This document shows, in pieces, positions 8,609 to 18,282 of a DNA stretch of 64,000 nt. The notes beneath the pieces were generated by a model. The model was not told the origin of the DNA, made no database searches, and saw only the letters and a program-made list of their open reading frames with translations. This DNA comes from Psychrobacter sanguinis (GTDB lineage Bacteria; Pseudomonadota; Gammaproteobacteria; Pseudomonadales; Moraxellaceae): contig NZ_CP085990.1 in NCBI RefSeq assembly GCF_020736705.1, forward strand, positions 1,922,001-1,986,000, in the 5' to 3' direction. Position numbers and translations under genes: made by a program. The stretch's first letter is position 1. Each line of letters begins with the position of its first letter.

Positions 8609-8808
8609 ATTAAAAAAATCGTCCACTATTGGTATTATCAAATTGAAGGTATGGGGAGATTAGCACAGGCTATTAAAAACAGCAGTAAGGCTAAAAAACT
8701 AAGTAATTTTGGCGTATTATAGCGTTTATCCACCTATAAAACGATGCGCAAACCGTCAAAGTTTGTCTCTACTAGAGCCTGTTAGGGTTCACAAAAGGTT
8801 TAGTTGCT

Positions 8809-9750
8809 ATGTTGTTTATCGAAGAAACGTCGCCACCCCCTTTTTACCAAAGTCGAATTAGCGCTGAAAAACGTACTCAGCTCGATAAATGGTTTATTGG
8901 CAATCGTTCGCAAGCGTATTATTTAAAACGTTTTGCCGAGTTCGATGATCAAGGTTATTTATCGCCGAAGTGGAACTGGGCCGCTTTTTTTGCTACTTTT
9001 GGTTGGTTACTATACCGAAAGCGCTATCTGGACTGTATTGTTTATACTGTGGCAGGTTGGTCTTTTATCCAGCTAAATATAGTGATTGTTTTGAGCGCAT
9101 TTGAATTTGTGTTTATGTCTTTTGTGCCAGATGCCTATCAAATGTTGACTCGTATCGCTATTGCTGGGGCTATTTGGTTATTTTGGTCAGTTATCGTAGC
9201 AAGGTGGTCAGATGCTTATTACTACCGAATGGCACGACGCGAAATAGCGGATGTGTTGGCCGACTATCCGCAAGCCCCTGAGCAACAAAAATCTCATTTG
9301 AAAAAAGAGGGCGGTACCAGTTTGGTAGGTCTAGGCATCGCCTTTGGTATGTTTGTGTTTTTATTAACCGTAATTCAAAGTCAGTTTTTGCCCTTGTATG
9401 CTCAGCCTAAAGAGCATGGCATTATCCAAGAAACATTTGCAGAGACTCGTATCGCAACCAGTGAGTTTGAGAAACTGTATCAGTCTGAAGGTAAATGCCC
9501 AATAGGCCATAAGTTAGAGAGTAACAGGGAGGATTTGTCATTCAAGGTAGTGCAACAAACGCCTGCTCTAGGCAATAAACCAAGCAGCTGTGTGCTGATT
9601 GCGACTTTGCAAAATATTCCTTTTCCCAATCGCAATCTTAATGGTCAGACCTATATCTTGTATCGGCCTTCTGCAAAGCAACAAGAGCAGTGGCAATGTG
9701 TCACTTCACTCAATACAAAAAGAAAGCCACCAATTTGTTCTAGTCACTAG
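8809..9750 (+). CDS. DUF2628-like inner-membrane protein
   Basis: 313 residues. The segment WNWAAFFATFGWLLYRKRY at about 64-82 matches the core of DUF2628-type membrane proteins. Hydrophobic segments follow at roughly 83-105, 108-130 and 172-195, and the C-terminal 110 residues are soluble, with three cysteines and a possible periplasmic location. AAAGG lies about nine bases before the ATG. The family has no established function, and the isolated plus-strand position between trmB and the antiporter gives no clue. Confidence 0.7.
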   Translation: MLFIEETSPPPFYQSRISAEKRTQLDKWFIGNRSQAYYLKRFAEFDDQGYLSPKWNWAAFFATFGWLLYRKRYLDCIVYTVAGWSFIQLNIVIVLSAFEFVFMSFVPDAYQMLTRIAIAGAIWLFWSVIVARWSDAYYYRMARREIADVLADYPQAPEQQKSHLKKEGGTSLVGLGIAFGMFVFLLTVIQSQFLPLYAQPKEHGIIQETFAETRIATSEFEKLYQSEGKCPIGHKLESNREDLSFKVVQQTPALGNKPSSCVLIATLQNIPFPNRNLNGQTYILYRPSAKQQEQWQCVTSLNTKRKPPICSSH

Positions 9751-9870
9751 TGGTTTTATTTACTAGTTGCTTGATCGCTAGTTGTTCTAACTACTAGCAA
9801 TGGCGTATGAAAACAAACAGCCAACGTTATGAAATCAAAGTATTAAGCCATTAAGGGCTAAAGAGGGCGA

Positions 9871-11718
9871 TTAAGTGTGTTTTGAAATACCAACCGCCGT
9901 TTCAATCTCTTCTAAGTCCAGCTTTTTGCCTTCAGAGTGGTCGGAATCAAACAAGCTTTCAAGCTCCATCATAGACGATTGAACAGATTCAATTAGCTTA
10001 GCCTCGTCTTCATAAATAGCTTGCTGCTGTTTTAATAACTCATCATCATAGTCGCGGAAGGCTGTGATGGTCTCACGCGCTTTTTCAGGTGAGATGCCCA
10101 ATAGCTCTAATGACTCACGCGACATATCTAACGATGACAGATAGGTTTCGCGCCAGATATGAGTCACGCCTACTTCACGTAAACGGTAGTAATGGGCACG
10201 ATTTCGAGCTCGAACTAAGACTTTTAAATGGGGATAGTTATTGTGCAAATAGCGGGCAGTGGCGATAGAGCGCTCCACATCATCAATGGCGATGATAAAT
10301 ATGCGTGCTTTTTCGATACCTGCGGTTCTTAAAATTTGTGGGTTTTGAGGATTACCATAATAAACTTGGTTACCAAATTTACGCACGAAATCTACTTGGT
10401 TGGCTGAACTTTCAATCGCCGTAAACTCAATATTGTGCATACGCAGTACCCGACCAATGATTTGACCAACGCGGCCAAATCCAGCGATGATAACCGGATG
10501 CTCATGGTCGGGAATACTATCATATTCACGGTCAGGCTGCGCTTTATCAAATCTAGGCTCACCAAATTTTTCCAATAGCATAAATCCAATCGGGGTTAAT
10601 GCCATTGAGATAGTCACAATCAAGGTGAGTAAGTTGGCATGTTCCGGTCTTAAGACGTTTTGGTTGGCCGCTGTACTAAATAACACAAAGGCAAACTCAC
10701 CACCTTGGGCCAAGGTTACCCCCAGTCGAATACTGGTGGGCAAGCGGTTACCTAACAAGCGAGCAATAGCCGTAATCACCCCAAACTTAATCAGCATGAG
10801 TGCCACGGCCGCACTAATAATTAAAACAGGATGGGCCAAGATTAATTTCACATCGGTTAACATACCGACCGACATAAAGAATAAGCCTAACAATAATCCT
10901 TTGAAAGGCTCAATACTGGCTTCTAGCTCATGACGGTATTCAGAGTCTGCCAACAGAACACCGGTTAAGAACGCCCCAAGTGCCATAGACAGCCCGATTT
11001 GACTCATCAAAATGGATACGCCCATCACAATAAATAGTGCTACTGCTGTGAGTAGCTCATTGGCACCACTTAAGGCCACAAATTTAAAGAAAGGACGCAC
11101 CACATAGCGGCTGACCAAAAATAAGCCCCCAAACACGGCGACTACTTTGGCAAAATAGAGCAGGTCGTAGGTCTGCTCACGGACCCCTGAGAGGAAGGGA
11201 ATCGCGGCCAATAGCGGAATAACCGCAATATCTTGGAACAGTAGGATTGTAAAGGCTTCGCGGCCATGAGTACTTGCTAGCTGTCCTTTTTCGGTCAAAA
11301 CTTGAAGCACGAAAGCGGTAGATGAGAGCGCCAGACCAAAGCCTACGATAAAGGCAGTGTCTAGCTTAAGCGGGGTAAACTGAAAAATAAGCCCCATCAA
11401 TAACAGGCCAGTGACCCCAACCTGTAGGCCACCAAAGACAAATATAGAATGACGTAGCGCCCACAGTCTCGATGGCTGAAGCTCAAGTCCAATAACGAAC
11501 AGCAACATCACCACGCCAAACTCAGAAAAATGCATCAAGCTTTCAGCATCACCCGCAACATCGAAGACACTCGGGCCGAGCAGTAACCCGGTAATTAAAT
11601 ATCCTAAAACGGTGGAAATGTGTAGTCGCTTGCCCAAGGGTACCAGTAATAAAGCCGCCCCTAAAAATATAGTTGCTTGAAGCATGAGGCTAGGCTGTAC
11701 GAGGGAGGCTGCGAACAT
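9871..11718 (-). CDS. CPA2-family cation:proton antiporter with TrkA-N domain (KefB/KefC type)
   Basis: 615 residues. Residues 1-385 are an antiporter domain of about twelve membrane segments, including ALSSTAFVLQVL and GAFLTGVLLADS typical of CPA2 exchangers. Residues 405-520 form a RCK/TrkA-N domain with the nucleotide motif GFGRVG. A charged tail of about 90 residues follows. Known relatives export potassium in exchange for protons, gated by glutathione adducts or nucleotides; the ion here is inferred. AAAGGA sits six bases before the ATG. The unknown gene at 11780 lies 61 bp upstream on the same strand and is probably co-transcribed. Confidence 0.88.
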   Translation of the reverse strand: MFAASLVQPSLMLQATIFLGAALLLVPLGKRLHISTVLGYLITGLLLGPSVFDVAGDAESLMHFSEFGVVMLLFVIGLELQPSRLWALRHSIFVFGGLQVGVTGLLLMGLIFQFTPLKLDTAFIVGFGLALSSTAFVLQVLTEKGQLASTHGREAFTILLFQDIAVIPLLAAIPFLSGVREQTYDLLYFAKVVAVFGGLFLVSRYVVRPFFKFVALSGANELLTAVALFIVMGVSILMSQIGLSMALGAFLTGVLLADSEYRHELEASIEPFKGLLLGLFFMSVGMLTDVKLILAHPVLIISAAVALMLIKFGVITAIARLLGNRLPTSIRLGVTLAQGGEFAFVLFSTAANQNVLRPEHANLLTLIVTISMALTPIGFMLLEKFGEPRFDKAQPDREYDSIPDHEHPVIIAGFGRVGQIIGRVLRMHNIEFTAIESSANQVDFVRKFGNQVYYGNPQNPQILRTAGIEKARIFIIAIDDVERSIATARYLHNNYPHLKVLVRARNRAHYYRLREVGVTHIWRETYLSSLDMSRESLELLGISPEKARETITAFRDYDDELLKQQQAIYEDEAKLIESVQSSMMELESLFDSDHSEGKKLDLEEIETAVGISKHT

Positions 11719-11779
11719 GTAGGGTCCTTTTCAGTTTTACGGGTGTGACAATTATTTAAGCTTTGAGTGCAGAGATTAT

Positions 11780-12499
11780 TCATTCCCTCTTTTTATATAC
11801 TTTCCAGACCCCATTGTCTGCTAGTGGATTATTGTAAGCATCGTTGCGCCGTTTGCGAGGCTTTTGACGGCTGTCGACAATTTTAAAGTCGGGCAGGGTG
11901 TGAACGATAAGGCCAGTACGGTAGAATCTAATTCGTTCTGGATCTAACAACTCTCCTTTATCGTTTTTACAAAAAACATAAGCGCGAAGGTCAATAAATT
12001 CTCTATGCGCGACCAAACGGGCCGTTTCATCATGATCAAACACCCGCTGCAAACGTGCACATTCAGCATCAGTAAAGTCACCACACTTGTCGACTAATGC
12101 CCCCACAGAGCCAAAGTTTTTGGATTCTTTTGCCCGGGTCTTAGTCAGGTGCAACCGCTGCACATGATAAATAAACTGCGGTATTTCTAAGCTAGCAGGT
12201 AGAGGAAGGTGGTCAGGGGGTAGGTAGGCAGCAGGATAAAACTGCAGAGCACGGTCTATCAGAGGTTGCCAACGTTTATGGTAAGCGGCTACTTCTTGTT
12301 GGTTGCCTTGGTAAATCGGCATGTCCCTGATTTGTCGTAAAATATCTGGGGGAAACTGATCGTGGCGAAAAGCAGCAATATCGGCTTGCAAGGTAGAGAG
12401 CAACTCTTTGGCAAGCGATTTACCCTCCTTGGATGAAGGGTCTTGGATAATATCTTCCGGAGCGACAAAAGGTGCAGAGCGTCTTGACATAATTGACAT
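11780..12499 (-). CDS. Protein of unknown function
   Basis: 239 residues, soluble, rich in charged and aromatic residues, with no signal peptide or membrane segment. The C-terminus is strongly basic (SRQKPRKRRNDAY), which could contact nucleic acid. I do not recognise the family. The ATG at 12490 (MSRRSAPF) is an equally possible start, and neither has a strong ribosome binding site. Likely in an operon with the antiporter gene. Confidence 0.65.
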   Translation of the reverse strand: MSIMSRRSAPFVAPEDIIQDPSSKEGKSLAKELLSTLQADIAAFRHDQFPPDILRQIRDMPIYQGNQQEVAAYHKRWQPLIDRALQFYPAAYLPPDHLPLPASLEIPQFIYHVQRLHLTKTRAKESKNFGSVGALVDKCGDFTDAECARLQRVFDHDETARLVAHREFIDLRAYVFCKNDKGELLDPERIRFYRTGLIVHTLPDFKIVDSRQKPRKRRNDAYNNPLADNGVWKVYKKRE

Positions 12500-12859
12500 A
12501 GGTTCATTATTAAGAGAGTTAAAACCATGTTATCATAACTGGGCAATCTAACAGTAATTAGCGAAACACACAATAAACCAACAATTGTGCTGTCATATTG
12601 TCGCTGATCGCCGTAGATATCGAGCTTAGAACATCAAAGTTATGAACAGTAATATACTGCAAATTATTTTAAGAACGACGTCTTGATAACTCAACTTTAA
12701 TTTTTATTTACGAAGCTGTCGTTAAAATCCTTAACTTTTAACGGTCTAAAAATTTATAGATTGCTAAAACCTGCTATTAATTTTCCATTTAACTGACTAT
12801 AAAGCACTCTGATTTCATTCTCAATCATTAACGCCTTGTAAAACCAAGTGAGATAAAAA
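12500..12859. other. Divergent promoter spacer
   Basis: 360 bp between the minus-strand unknown gene and plus-strand der. It must carry both promoters, but I could not single out clear -35/-10 pairs by eye and see no other feature. Confidence 0.5.
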
Positions 12860-14281
12860 ATGTCCATAAAACCTGTCGTCGCCTTAATAGGTCGCCCTAA
12901 TGTGGGTAAATCGACAATATTTAACCAAATGACCAAAACGCGTCAGGCGCTAGTCGCTGATTTGTCCGGACTCACCCGTGACAGACAGTATGGTGATGCC
13001 ACCTATAACAACAAATCATTTGTTGTCATTGATACCGGCGGTATTGGTGAAGCTGATGATGGCCGCGGAGGCATTGATGATTATATGTCTGCACAGTCGC
13101 ACACTGCTATTCATGAAGCCGATATTATCGTCTTCGTAGTTGACGCGCGAGCGGGGATGATCGGTGCTGATGCCGAAATCGGTAAAATGTTGCACACCTT
13201 AGGCAAGCCCGTATACCTAGTGGCTAATAAAATAGATGGGGTTCATGACGCTGCACCCGCTGAGTTCTATGCTTTGGGTTTAGGTGAGCCGTATCCGATG
13301 ACTGCCAGCCATGGCCGTGGTATCGGTAACTTACTAGATGATCTTACTGAAAACATGCCTGAAGATGTCGAGGAAGAGGAGCAAGGTGGTTTAAAACTTG
13401 CCATTATTGGTCGTCCTAACGTGGGTAAATCTACGCTAGTCAACCGTATGCTGGGTGAAGATAGGGTCGTGGTATATGACATGCCTGGCACCACACGCGA
13501 CAGTATTTATATCCCTTATGAGCGTAATGGCAAAAACTACGTATTAATTGATACAGCAGGCGTGCGTCGTCGTGGCCGTATCGATGAAAAGGTAGAAAAA
13601 TTCTCAGTCGTCAAGACATTGCAAGCGATTAAAGACTCTAACGTCGTTGTGGCTGTTATCGATGCGCAAGAAGGTATCGTTGATCAAGATTTGCACATGT
13701 TAGGCTATGCCTTAGACGCAGGCCGCGCTATCGTAGTGGCCATTAATAAATGGGATGGTTTGTCTGACGATCAAAAAGACTTAATCCGTTTTGAGATTGA
13801 GCGCCGCTTTAACTTTATTCCTTATGTGAAAGTGCACTTTATTTCAGCACTGCATGGCACCAACGTTGGTAACTTATACCCATCGATTCATAAAGCTTAT
13901 GAGTCTTCTATGTTTAAAGTATCTACCAACCGTTTGACACAGATTTTAGAAGATGCGGTAGCGGCCAACCCGCCACCTATGTCTGGCGGTCGTCGTATTA
14001 AGCTACGTTATGCTCACTTAGGGGGTCATAACCCACCAATCGTCGTGATTCATGGTAACCAAACAGGCTCATTACCCAAAAGCTATCAGCGCTATTTGGA
14101 AAACGAGTTTCGTAAAGTATTTAAGCTTGAAGGCACACCACTGAGAATCGAATTTAAGCTAAATACCAACCCTTATGCTGGCAAGAAGACCACCTCTTCC
14201 AAAAAGCTAAGACCAGGGGTATCAGAGGCACGTCAGAAGCGCCGAGATATGAAGTACAAAAAAGGGTCGCATAAGCGCTAA
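12860..14281 (+). CDS. der: Ribosome-assembly GTPase Der (EngA)
   Basis: Der is an essential double-GTPase acting in 50S subunit maturation. 473 residues hold two tandem G domains, each with the P-loop GRPNVGKST (near 11 and 190), NKxD motifs (NKID, NKWD) and DTGG/DTAG switch motifs, followed by the KH-like domain (about 360-440) and a basic tail ending KKGSHKR. Length is normal. It is monocistronic, with a strong shared terminator downstream. Confidence 0.97.
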   Translation: MSIKPVVALIGRPNVGKSTIFNQMTKTRQALVADLSGLTRDRQYGDATYNNKSFVVIDTGGIGEADDGRGGIDDYMSAQSHTAIHEADIIVFVVDARAGMIGADAEIGKMLHTLGKPVYLVANKIDGVHDAAPAEFYALGLGEPYPMTASHGRGIGNLLDDLTENMPEDVEEEEQGGLKLAIIGRPNVGKSTLVNRMLGEDRVVVYDMPGTTRDSIYIPYERNGKNYVLIDTAGVRRRGRIDEKVEKFSVVKTLQAIKDSNVVVAVIDAQEGIVDQDLHMLGYALDAGRAIVVAINKWDGLSDDQKDLIRFEIERRFNFIPYVKVHFISALHGTNVGNLYPSIHKAYESSMFKVSTNRLTQILEDAVAANPPPMSGGRRIKLRYAHLGGHNPPIVVIHGNQTGSLPKSYQRYLENEFRKVFKLEGTPLRIEFKLNTNPYAGKKTTSSKKLRPGVSEARQKRRDMKYKKGSHKR

Positions 14282-14316
14282 TTTTATAATACTTAGCCTG
14301 ATTAGTGAGATATAAC

Positions 14317-14368
14317 ACATAAACAAAAAGAGGGGCTGTCATAGGACAGCCCCTCTTTTTGTTTATGT
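14317..14368. terminator. Bidirectional terminator between der and dacC
   Basis: A perfect 24-bp stem around the loop ATAG has a GC core (GAGGGGCTGTC) with A-runs on one side and T-runs on the other, so it works for both convergent genes. Confidence 0.95.
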
Positions 14369-14410
14369 CTATTAATGCCGGTAAATTAACCGAACATTGA
14401 GACCAATAGC

Positions 14411-15649
14411 CTAGAATAAGTTGCTAAACCATTTTGAAATGTGTTGCCAAGCACGTTTGAAGATACCTGACTCTTCAACTGCTTCAGTAGCAATGATAGG
14501 TACAGATGCCACAGATTTACCATCCATTACAGCTATCATGCGGCCCACTTCCTGACCTTTAGCGATAGGTGCTTGGATATCATCAGACATATTAATTACT
14601 GTGCTAACTTTGTCTGATTGAGTTTTGGCAACCAATACTTTTAAAGCTTCGCCTGTGGCTACTTTAACTTCGTTTTTTTCACCAAAATAAACAGGAACGG
14701 TGTCTACAAATTGATTGGCTGGCGCGACAACTTTGGTACTGAAATGGCCAAAGCCCCAGTTTAATAATTCGCGGGATTGATCCGCACGCGCTTGCATGCT
14801 CTTACTGCCCATAATTACTGAGATAAGACGCATATCATTACGTAGGCTTGAGGCAGCTAGACAATAGCCTGCCGCATCGGTATGGCCTGTTTTTAAGCCA
14901 TCGACAGTGGGATCAGTGCGCAATAAAGCATTGCGGTTGCCTTGGGTGATGTTGTTATAAGTAAACTCTTTTTCAGAGTAAATCTTATAGTAGTCACCGC
15001 CTTGCTTAATAATGGCACGAGCTAAGATAGCAAGGTCACGAGCTGAAGCATGATGGTTTTCATCTGGCATACCGGTGGCATTAACAAAGTTGGTATTGGT
15101 CATACCTAACTCTTTGGCTTCTGCATTCATTAATTGAGCAAAAGCTTGTTCGCTACCTGCAATGTGCTCAGCCATGGCTTTAGAAGCATCATTACCCGAT
15201 TGAATGATAATGCCACGCAGCATATCTAATACAGAGGCGCTCTTATGTACAGGCACATACATACAAGATTGGTCACTAGTACCACGACACCAAGCATTTT
15301 CACTCATGATGACCGGCTCGTCTTCTTTTAACTCGCCTGACATAAGTTTTTTCTCAATGATATGACTGGTCATCATCTTAGTCAGTGATGCTGGAGGCAG
15401 GGGCTGGTCTGCATTTTTCTCTGCTAAAATTGCGCCTGTATCATAATCCATTAAGACATAAGCAGTGTTATCCATTTCAGGCGGCGGCACAGTGGCTGCT
15501 AGAGAGGCCGATGATACCGCTAGGATACTTGAGCCTAATAGAAAAGATTTTACAATAGATAACGGGGTTACAGTATTAGATTTAACTAATAGTGAAGGTA
15601 ATAGCTTAGTTGCAGGAGCAGTCATATCTAAGACACCATATTTGGTCAT
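14411..15649 (-). CDS. dacC: D-alanyl-D-alanine carboxypeptidase (PBP5/6 type)
   Basis: A low-molecular-weight penicillin-binding protein that trims the terminal D-Ala of peptidoglycan pentapeptides in the periplasm. The acyl-serine motif is Ser88-L-T-Lys91, then SGN (in IIQSGNDAS) and KTG (in VDGLKTGHTD). The C-terminal PBP5 beta domain ends in an amphipathic helix (RAWQHISKWFSNLF) for membrane anchoring. A signal peptide precedes a cut near residue 51 (SASLA). The ATG eight codons in, at 15625, is a possible alternative start; neither has a strong ribosome binding site. Confidence 0.93.
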   Translation of the reverse strand: MTKYGVLDMTAPATKLLPSLLVKSNTVTPLSIVKSFLLGSSILAVSSASLAATVPPPEMDNTAYVLMDYDTGAILAEKNADQPLPPASLTKMMTSHIIEKKLMSGELKEDEPVIMSENAWCRGTSDQSCMYVPVHKSASVLDMLRGIIIQSGNDASKAMAEHIAGSEQAFAQLMNAEAKELGMTNTNFVNATGMPDENHHASARDLAILARAIIKQGGDYYKIYSEKEFTYNNITQGNRNALLRTDPTVDGLKTGHTDAAGYCLAASSLRNDMRLISVIMGSKSMQARADQSRELLNWGFGHFSTKVVAPANQFVDTVPVYFGEKNEVKVATGEALKVLVAKTQSDKVSTVINMSDDIQAPIAKGQEVGRMIAVMDGKSVASVPIIATEAVEESGIFKRAWQHISKWFSNLF

Positions 15650-16154
15650 AGTTAATTCAAGATTTAGTCAACTCACTTAACCTCAATCTTTGGTCTTAGC
15701 CCGATGAAGCACTGATGTGTCTAATTGGTTTATCACATAGACCAATTATTAGTTCAGAGGGCAAAGAGAGAGGGCGTAAGTAATGACAACATCTGAATGA
15801 ATCTAAATGGGAGGTAAAGGTTTACTATGTTAAAGTACTACATAACAGAAGTTTAAAAGCGTTGGGTTTATCCTTAACTATAAATAGAAACTATTGACAG
15901 TGGGACCAAACGAGACAGTATATTAACAAATTGCTCAAATGGGTTAAACAAATAAATGAGAAATAGGCTTTAAATTAAATAACTTAACTTTTTAACATTG
16001 TGAATTTTACTAATTATGTCAAAGAAATATCCAATTACCCACAAAAAAAGGTCGAATCAAAGATTGCGACCTTTCTTATTATGGTTTCAAAAATTATATG
16101 ACAATAAAAATAGCTGACTAAGCTGTTACTTAAAGCTCCTATTAAAAACCGCCA
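15650..16154. other. Spacer with a promoter-like pair and a terminator
   Basis: 505 bp without a gene. On the plus strand TTGACA (15894-15899) and TATATT (15919-15924) are separated by 19 bp. A hairpin at 16047-16074 follows. The region could encode a small RNA, though the hairpin may simply end the minus-strand gene at 16155. Confidence 0.45.
16043..16074 (-). terminator. Terminator of the 16155-16625 gene
   Basis: An 8-bp stem AAAGGTCG / CGACCTTT with a 12-nt loop is followed on the minus strand by a run of seven T. It is 80 bp past the stop of the minus-strand gene. Confidence 0.8.
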
Positions 16155-16625
16155 TTAAAAATCAGCACTGGCCAAGTCAGTACATAACGCAAGGTTTTCA
16201 TCACGCGAATAACTCAACGTCCAGTTACGCATACTCGATAAAATGGTTTTATAATCCTGCTGAGTCGATAAATAACGAATGGCTGCCTTAGGGTTATCAA
16301 TAGAAGGCAACATCTGCTTTAATTGATGGTTATAAGTTTTTTGAAAGTTGGTTCTTTGCTGACGGTTTAGCATAGGAGGACAAACCTCTGCGAGAACTTG
16401 CAACACTGCAATTTCATGTTTGGTAGCAGTGGCACGAGATAAATCGACAGGAATAGTGGTATGCGCGGCCTGAACGAGAGCCGACCCCAAAAAGGCGGCA
16501 GATCCTACCAAAGTAGAGAATAGTATTTTGCGAGTATTACCCGTTAAGTTGTTGGCCAAACAACTACTTAATGGATTATTTGCCAAAATTGTCATAAGGT
16601 TTTTCATAGTCATTATCATCGTCAT
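16155..16625 (-). CDS. Small secreted protein of unknown function
   Basis: 156 residues. A hydrophobic stretch at about 36-52 ending in ALVQAA looks like a signal peptide, but it sits behind about 30 residues, so the true start may be the internal Met7 or Met11. The mature part (VDLSRATATKHEIAVLQVLAEVCPPM, given here in two parts: VDLSRATATKHEIAV and LQVLAEVCPPM) resembles the small exported MCR_0457-type family that I recall from Moraxellaceae; that match is from memory. Two mature cysteines (in EVCPP and ALCTD) may pair. Confidence 0.65.
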   Translation of the reverse strand: MTMIMTMKNLMTILANNPLSSCLANNLTGNTRKILFSTLVGSAAFLGSALVQAAHTTIPVDLSRATATKHEIAVLQVLAEVCPPMLNRQQRTNFQKTYNHQLKQMLPSIDNPKAAIRYLSTQQDYKTILSSMRNWTLSYSRDENLALCTDLASADF

Positions 16626-17453
16626 TAGTGATAAGGTATCTTTTGATATCGATGTCTAATAATTGGGTTTGATATCAATCAGATTAATAAGTAAATCTAC
16701 GGTCTTAAATGAGTTATTTCAGCTATCTAACTAAGTTATCTATATGTTATAAGCTATAATTTATCTGAAATTTATCTGAGTTAAGTGTCTTGTTTATAGG
16801 AAGCTAATATATAAGGAACTGACTACATTTTTCAGCCCGTTTTTTTCGCGATATTTTAATCCATACCAGTATTTTTAATAAGGCTTCCATCCATATAATC
16901 TATTATCTCATCCTTAATTTGCCCAGATGTTTAACAACTGTGATTTATGTTGTCAAAAGCGTAATCAATATTGCTAGTAGGGTAATAAAGGATTGTATAA
17001 AATTTCGTAATTGAGCAAAGCATTTGTTTAGTAAAGCTTTTATATGAACAACTATTATTTTAACAGCTTTCAAATCTGTTACCCTAACCAAGCCTGTATG
17101 CTATGTAAAGAATCGTTATAAGACTTACCTGTATATTGACATAAGTTGCCAAGCGATTAGGATACTCAATTATGGAAAAATGATTGATTGCTATAATAGG
17201 CGATAGCTTTGTGTCTATTACATAACATATCTGCGTTTACTGCTTATTATCAGTGCTTAAACTTAACTTGCTGACGAATTAAAAGTTGCTATCTTTTAAG
17301 GCTTATTTAATATGCAGGTTTAATTAGTACATTATTTTGCTTAGATAGTAGGCGGTTAATTATTTTTTCAAATACAGCTATTAAATAACGTTGCTTAAAT
17401 GAGGGTTGTTTACTATTCAGACAATCCTTCTTCGAAGATAGGTTTAACATTTT
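16626..17453. other. Long AT-rich spacer upstream of nlpD, left of the IS1 element
   Basis: 828 bp with no convincing frame. A TTGACA (17136-17141) with TAGGAT 16 bp downstream (17158-17163) and a TATAAT at 17192-17197 are plus-strand promoter candidates that may once have served nlpD. The last eight bases (17446-17453) are the left target duplication of the IS. Confidence 0.5.
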
Positions 17454-18242
17454 GGTGGTGGTTCAAAAAGTAGGCTGACATTAGACATATCCATGATTGA
17501 TGTAAAAGAAAGCTAAATCAAAGGCTTTAAAGTGATTTTCCAGCTTTTTAGAAAAGTTACAACTTCGCCTAAATGCTCGCCTTACTCGATGTCTGATAGT
17601 GCAATTATTACCTTCAATACCGACCGTGAAAAACTTGCCAATGACTTGGGTAAAGCCCTTAAAACCGGTAACAAAGCTATCCCAGGTATCACTAGCGATT
17701 CTAGCACAACTTACGCCTAAGGCTTGCAGTTTAGCTTTAAGCTTTTTGACAGTGTTAAGGTCTCGTTTTCCCCACACATAGGCAACAATTTCACCTGTGT
17801 CACGGTGATAGGCATAAATTAGCCATTGTTTGTTGGTCTTCTTGCCTACGAATGTCCAAAGCTCATCGACTTCAAGACAGTCGTATTGCCTTTGCTTGGG
17901 GGTTATTTGGTAGTGACACTTTTTTAGGGTGGCCAGTACTTTGCCTTTGCTGATTCTCTCAACGCAAGCGATGTCTTTTATGCCACTGCCTCGAACCATA
18001 AGATGGCGTATTTTGCTATCTTTTTGGGAGTGACAGCCTTGGTACGTTAAGGCATGGTCGCCAATAAACTGCCGTTTGCAGTCTTTGCATTTATAGTTTT
18101 GTTTACCATAGCTTTTGAAGCCATTTTTCTTTATACTGTCACTTAGACAGGCTGGGCATTTGATGTATAGTGTGATTTGCATTTCACTATTTTATCAATT
18201 TCTCAGCCTGTTTTTTTTCAGCCTACTTTTTGAACCACCACC
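17454..18242 (-). mobile_element. Complete IS1-family insertion sequence (789 bp)
   Basis: The element is bounded by a perfect 25-bp inverted repeat beginning GGTGGTGGTTC and carries one transposase gene. It is flanked by an 8-bp direct repeat AACATTTT (17446-17453 and 18243-18250), the size expected for IS1. Both ends and the duplication are intact, so the insertion is likely recent. Confidence 0.95.
17481..18182 (-). CDS. IS1-family transposase, single reading frame
   Basis: 233 residues. An N-terminal zinc finger (CPAC...CKDC at about 8-34) and helix-turn-helix region precede the IS1-type catalytic domain, with the DELWTFVG motif, a later aspartate in ASDTWDSF and the glutamate in GIEGNNCTIR. 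Classical IS1 makes its transposase from two frames by -1 frameshifting; here it is a single continuous frame, as in some IS1 relatives. No strong ribosome binding site is seen. Confidence 0.93.
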   Translation of the reverse strand: MQITLYIKCPACLSDSIKKNGFKSYGKQNYKCKDCKRQFIGDHALTYQGCHSQKDSKIRHLMVRGSGIKDIACVERISKGKVLATLKKCHYQITPKQRQYDCLEVDELWTFVGKKTNKQWLIYAYHRDTGEIVAYVWGKRDLNTVKKLKAKLQALGVSCARIASDTWDSFVTGFKGFTQVIGKFFTVGIEGNNCTIRHRVRRAFRRSCNFSKKLENHFKAFDLAFFYINHGYV

Positions 18243-18258
18243 AACATTTTGTCATTAT
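18230..18258 (+). promoter_or_regulatory. Possible hybrid promoter made by the IS1 end, driving nlpD
   Basis: TTGAAC (18230-18235) lies inside the right inverted repeat, and CATTAT (18253-18258) lies in the target flank exactly 17 bp later. The predicted transcript would start near 18265, just before the ribosome binding site at 18271. Each hexamer matches consensus at four of six positions, so this is an inference. Confidence 0.4.
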
Positions 18259-18282
18259 TGTATTTTTTATAGGGAGACATGC

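Noticed and set aside
12289..12573. 94-codon minus-strand frame
   Set aside because: It is a shadow in another frame of the 239-residue unknown gene.
15826..15855. Nine-codon leader peptide (MLKYYITEV) after AAAGG
   Set aside because: Too short to support, with no downstream gene on that strand to be regulated.
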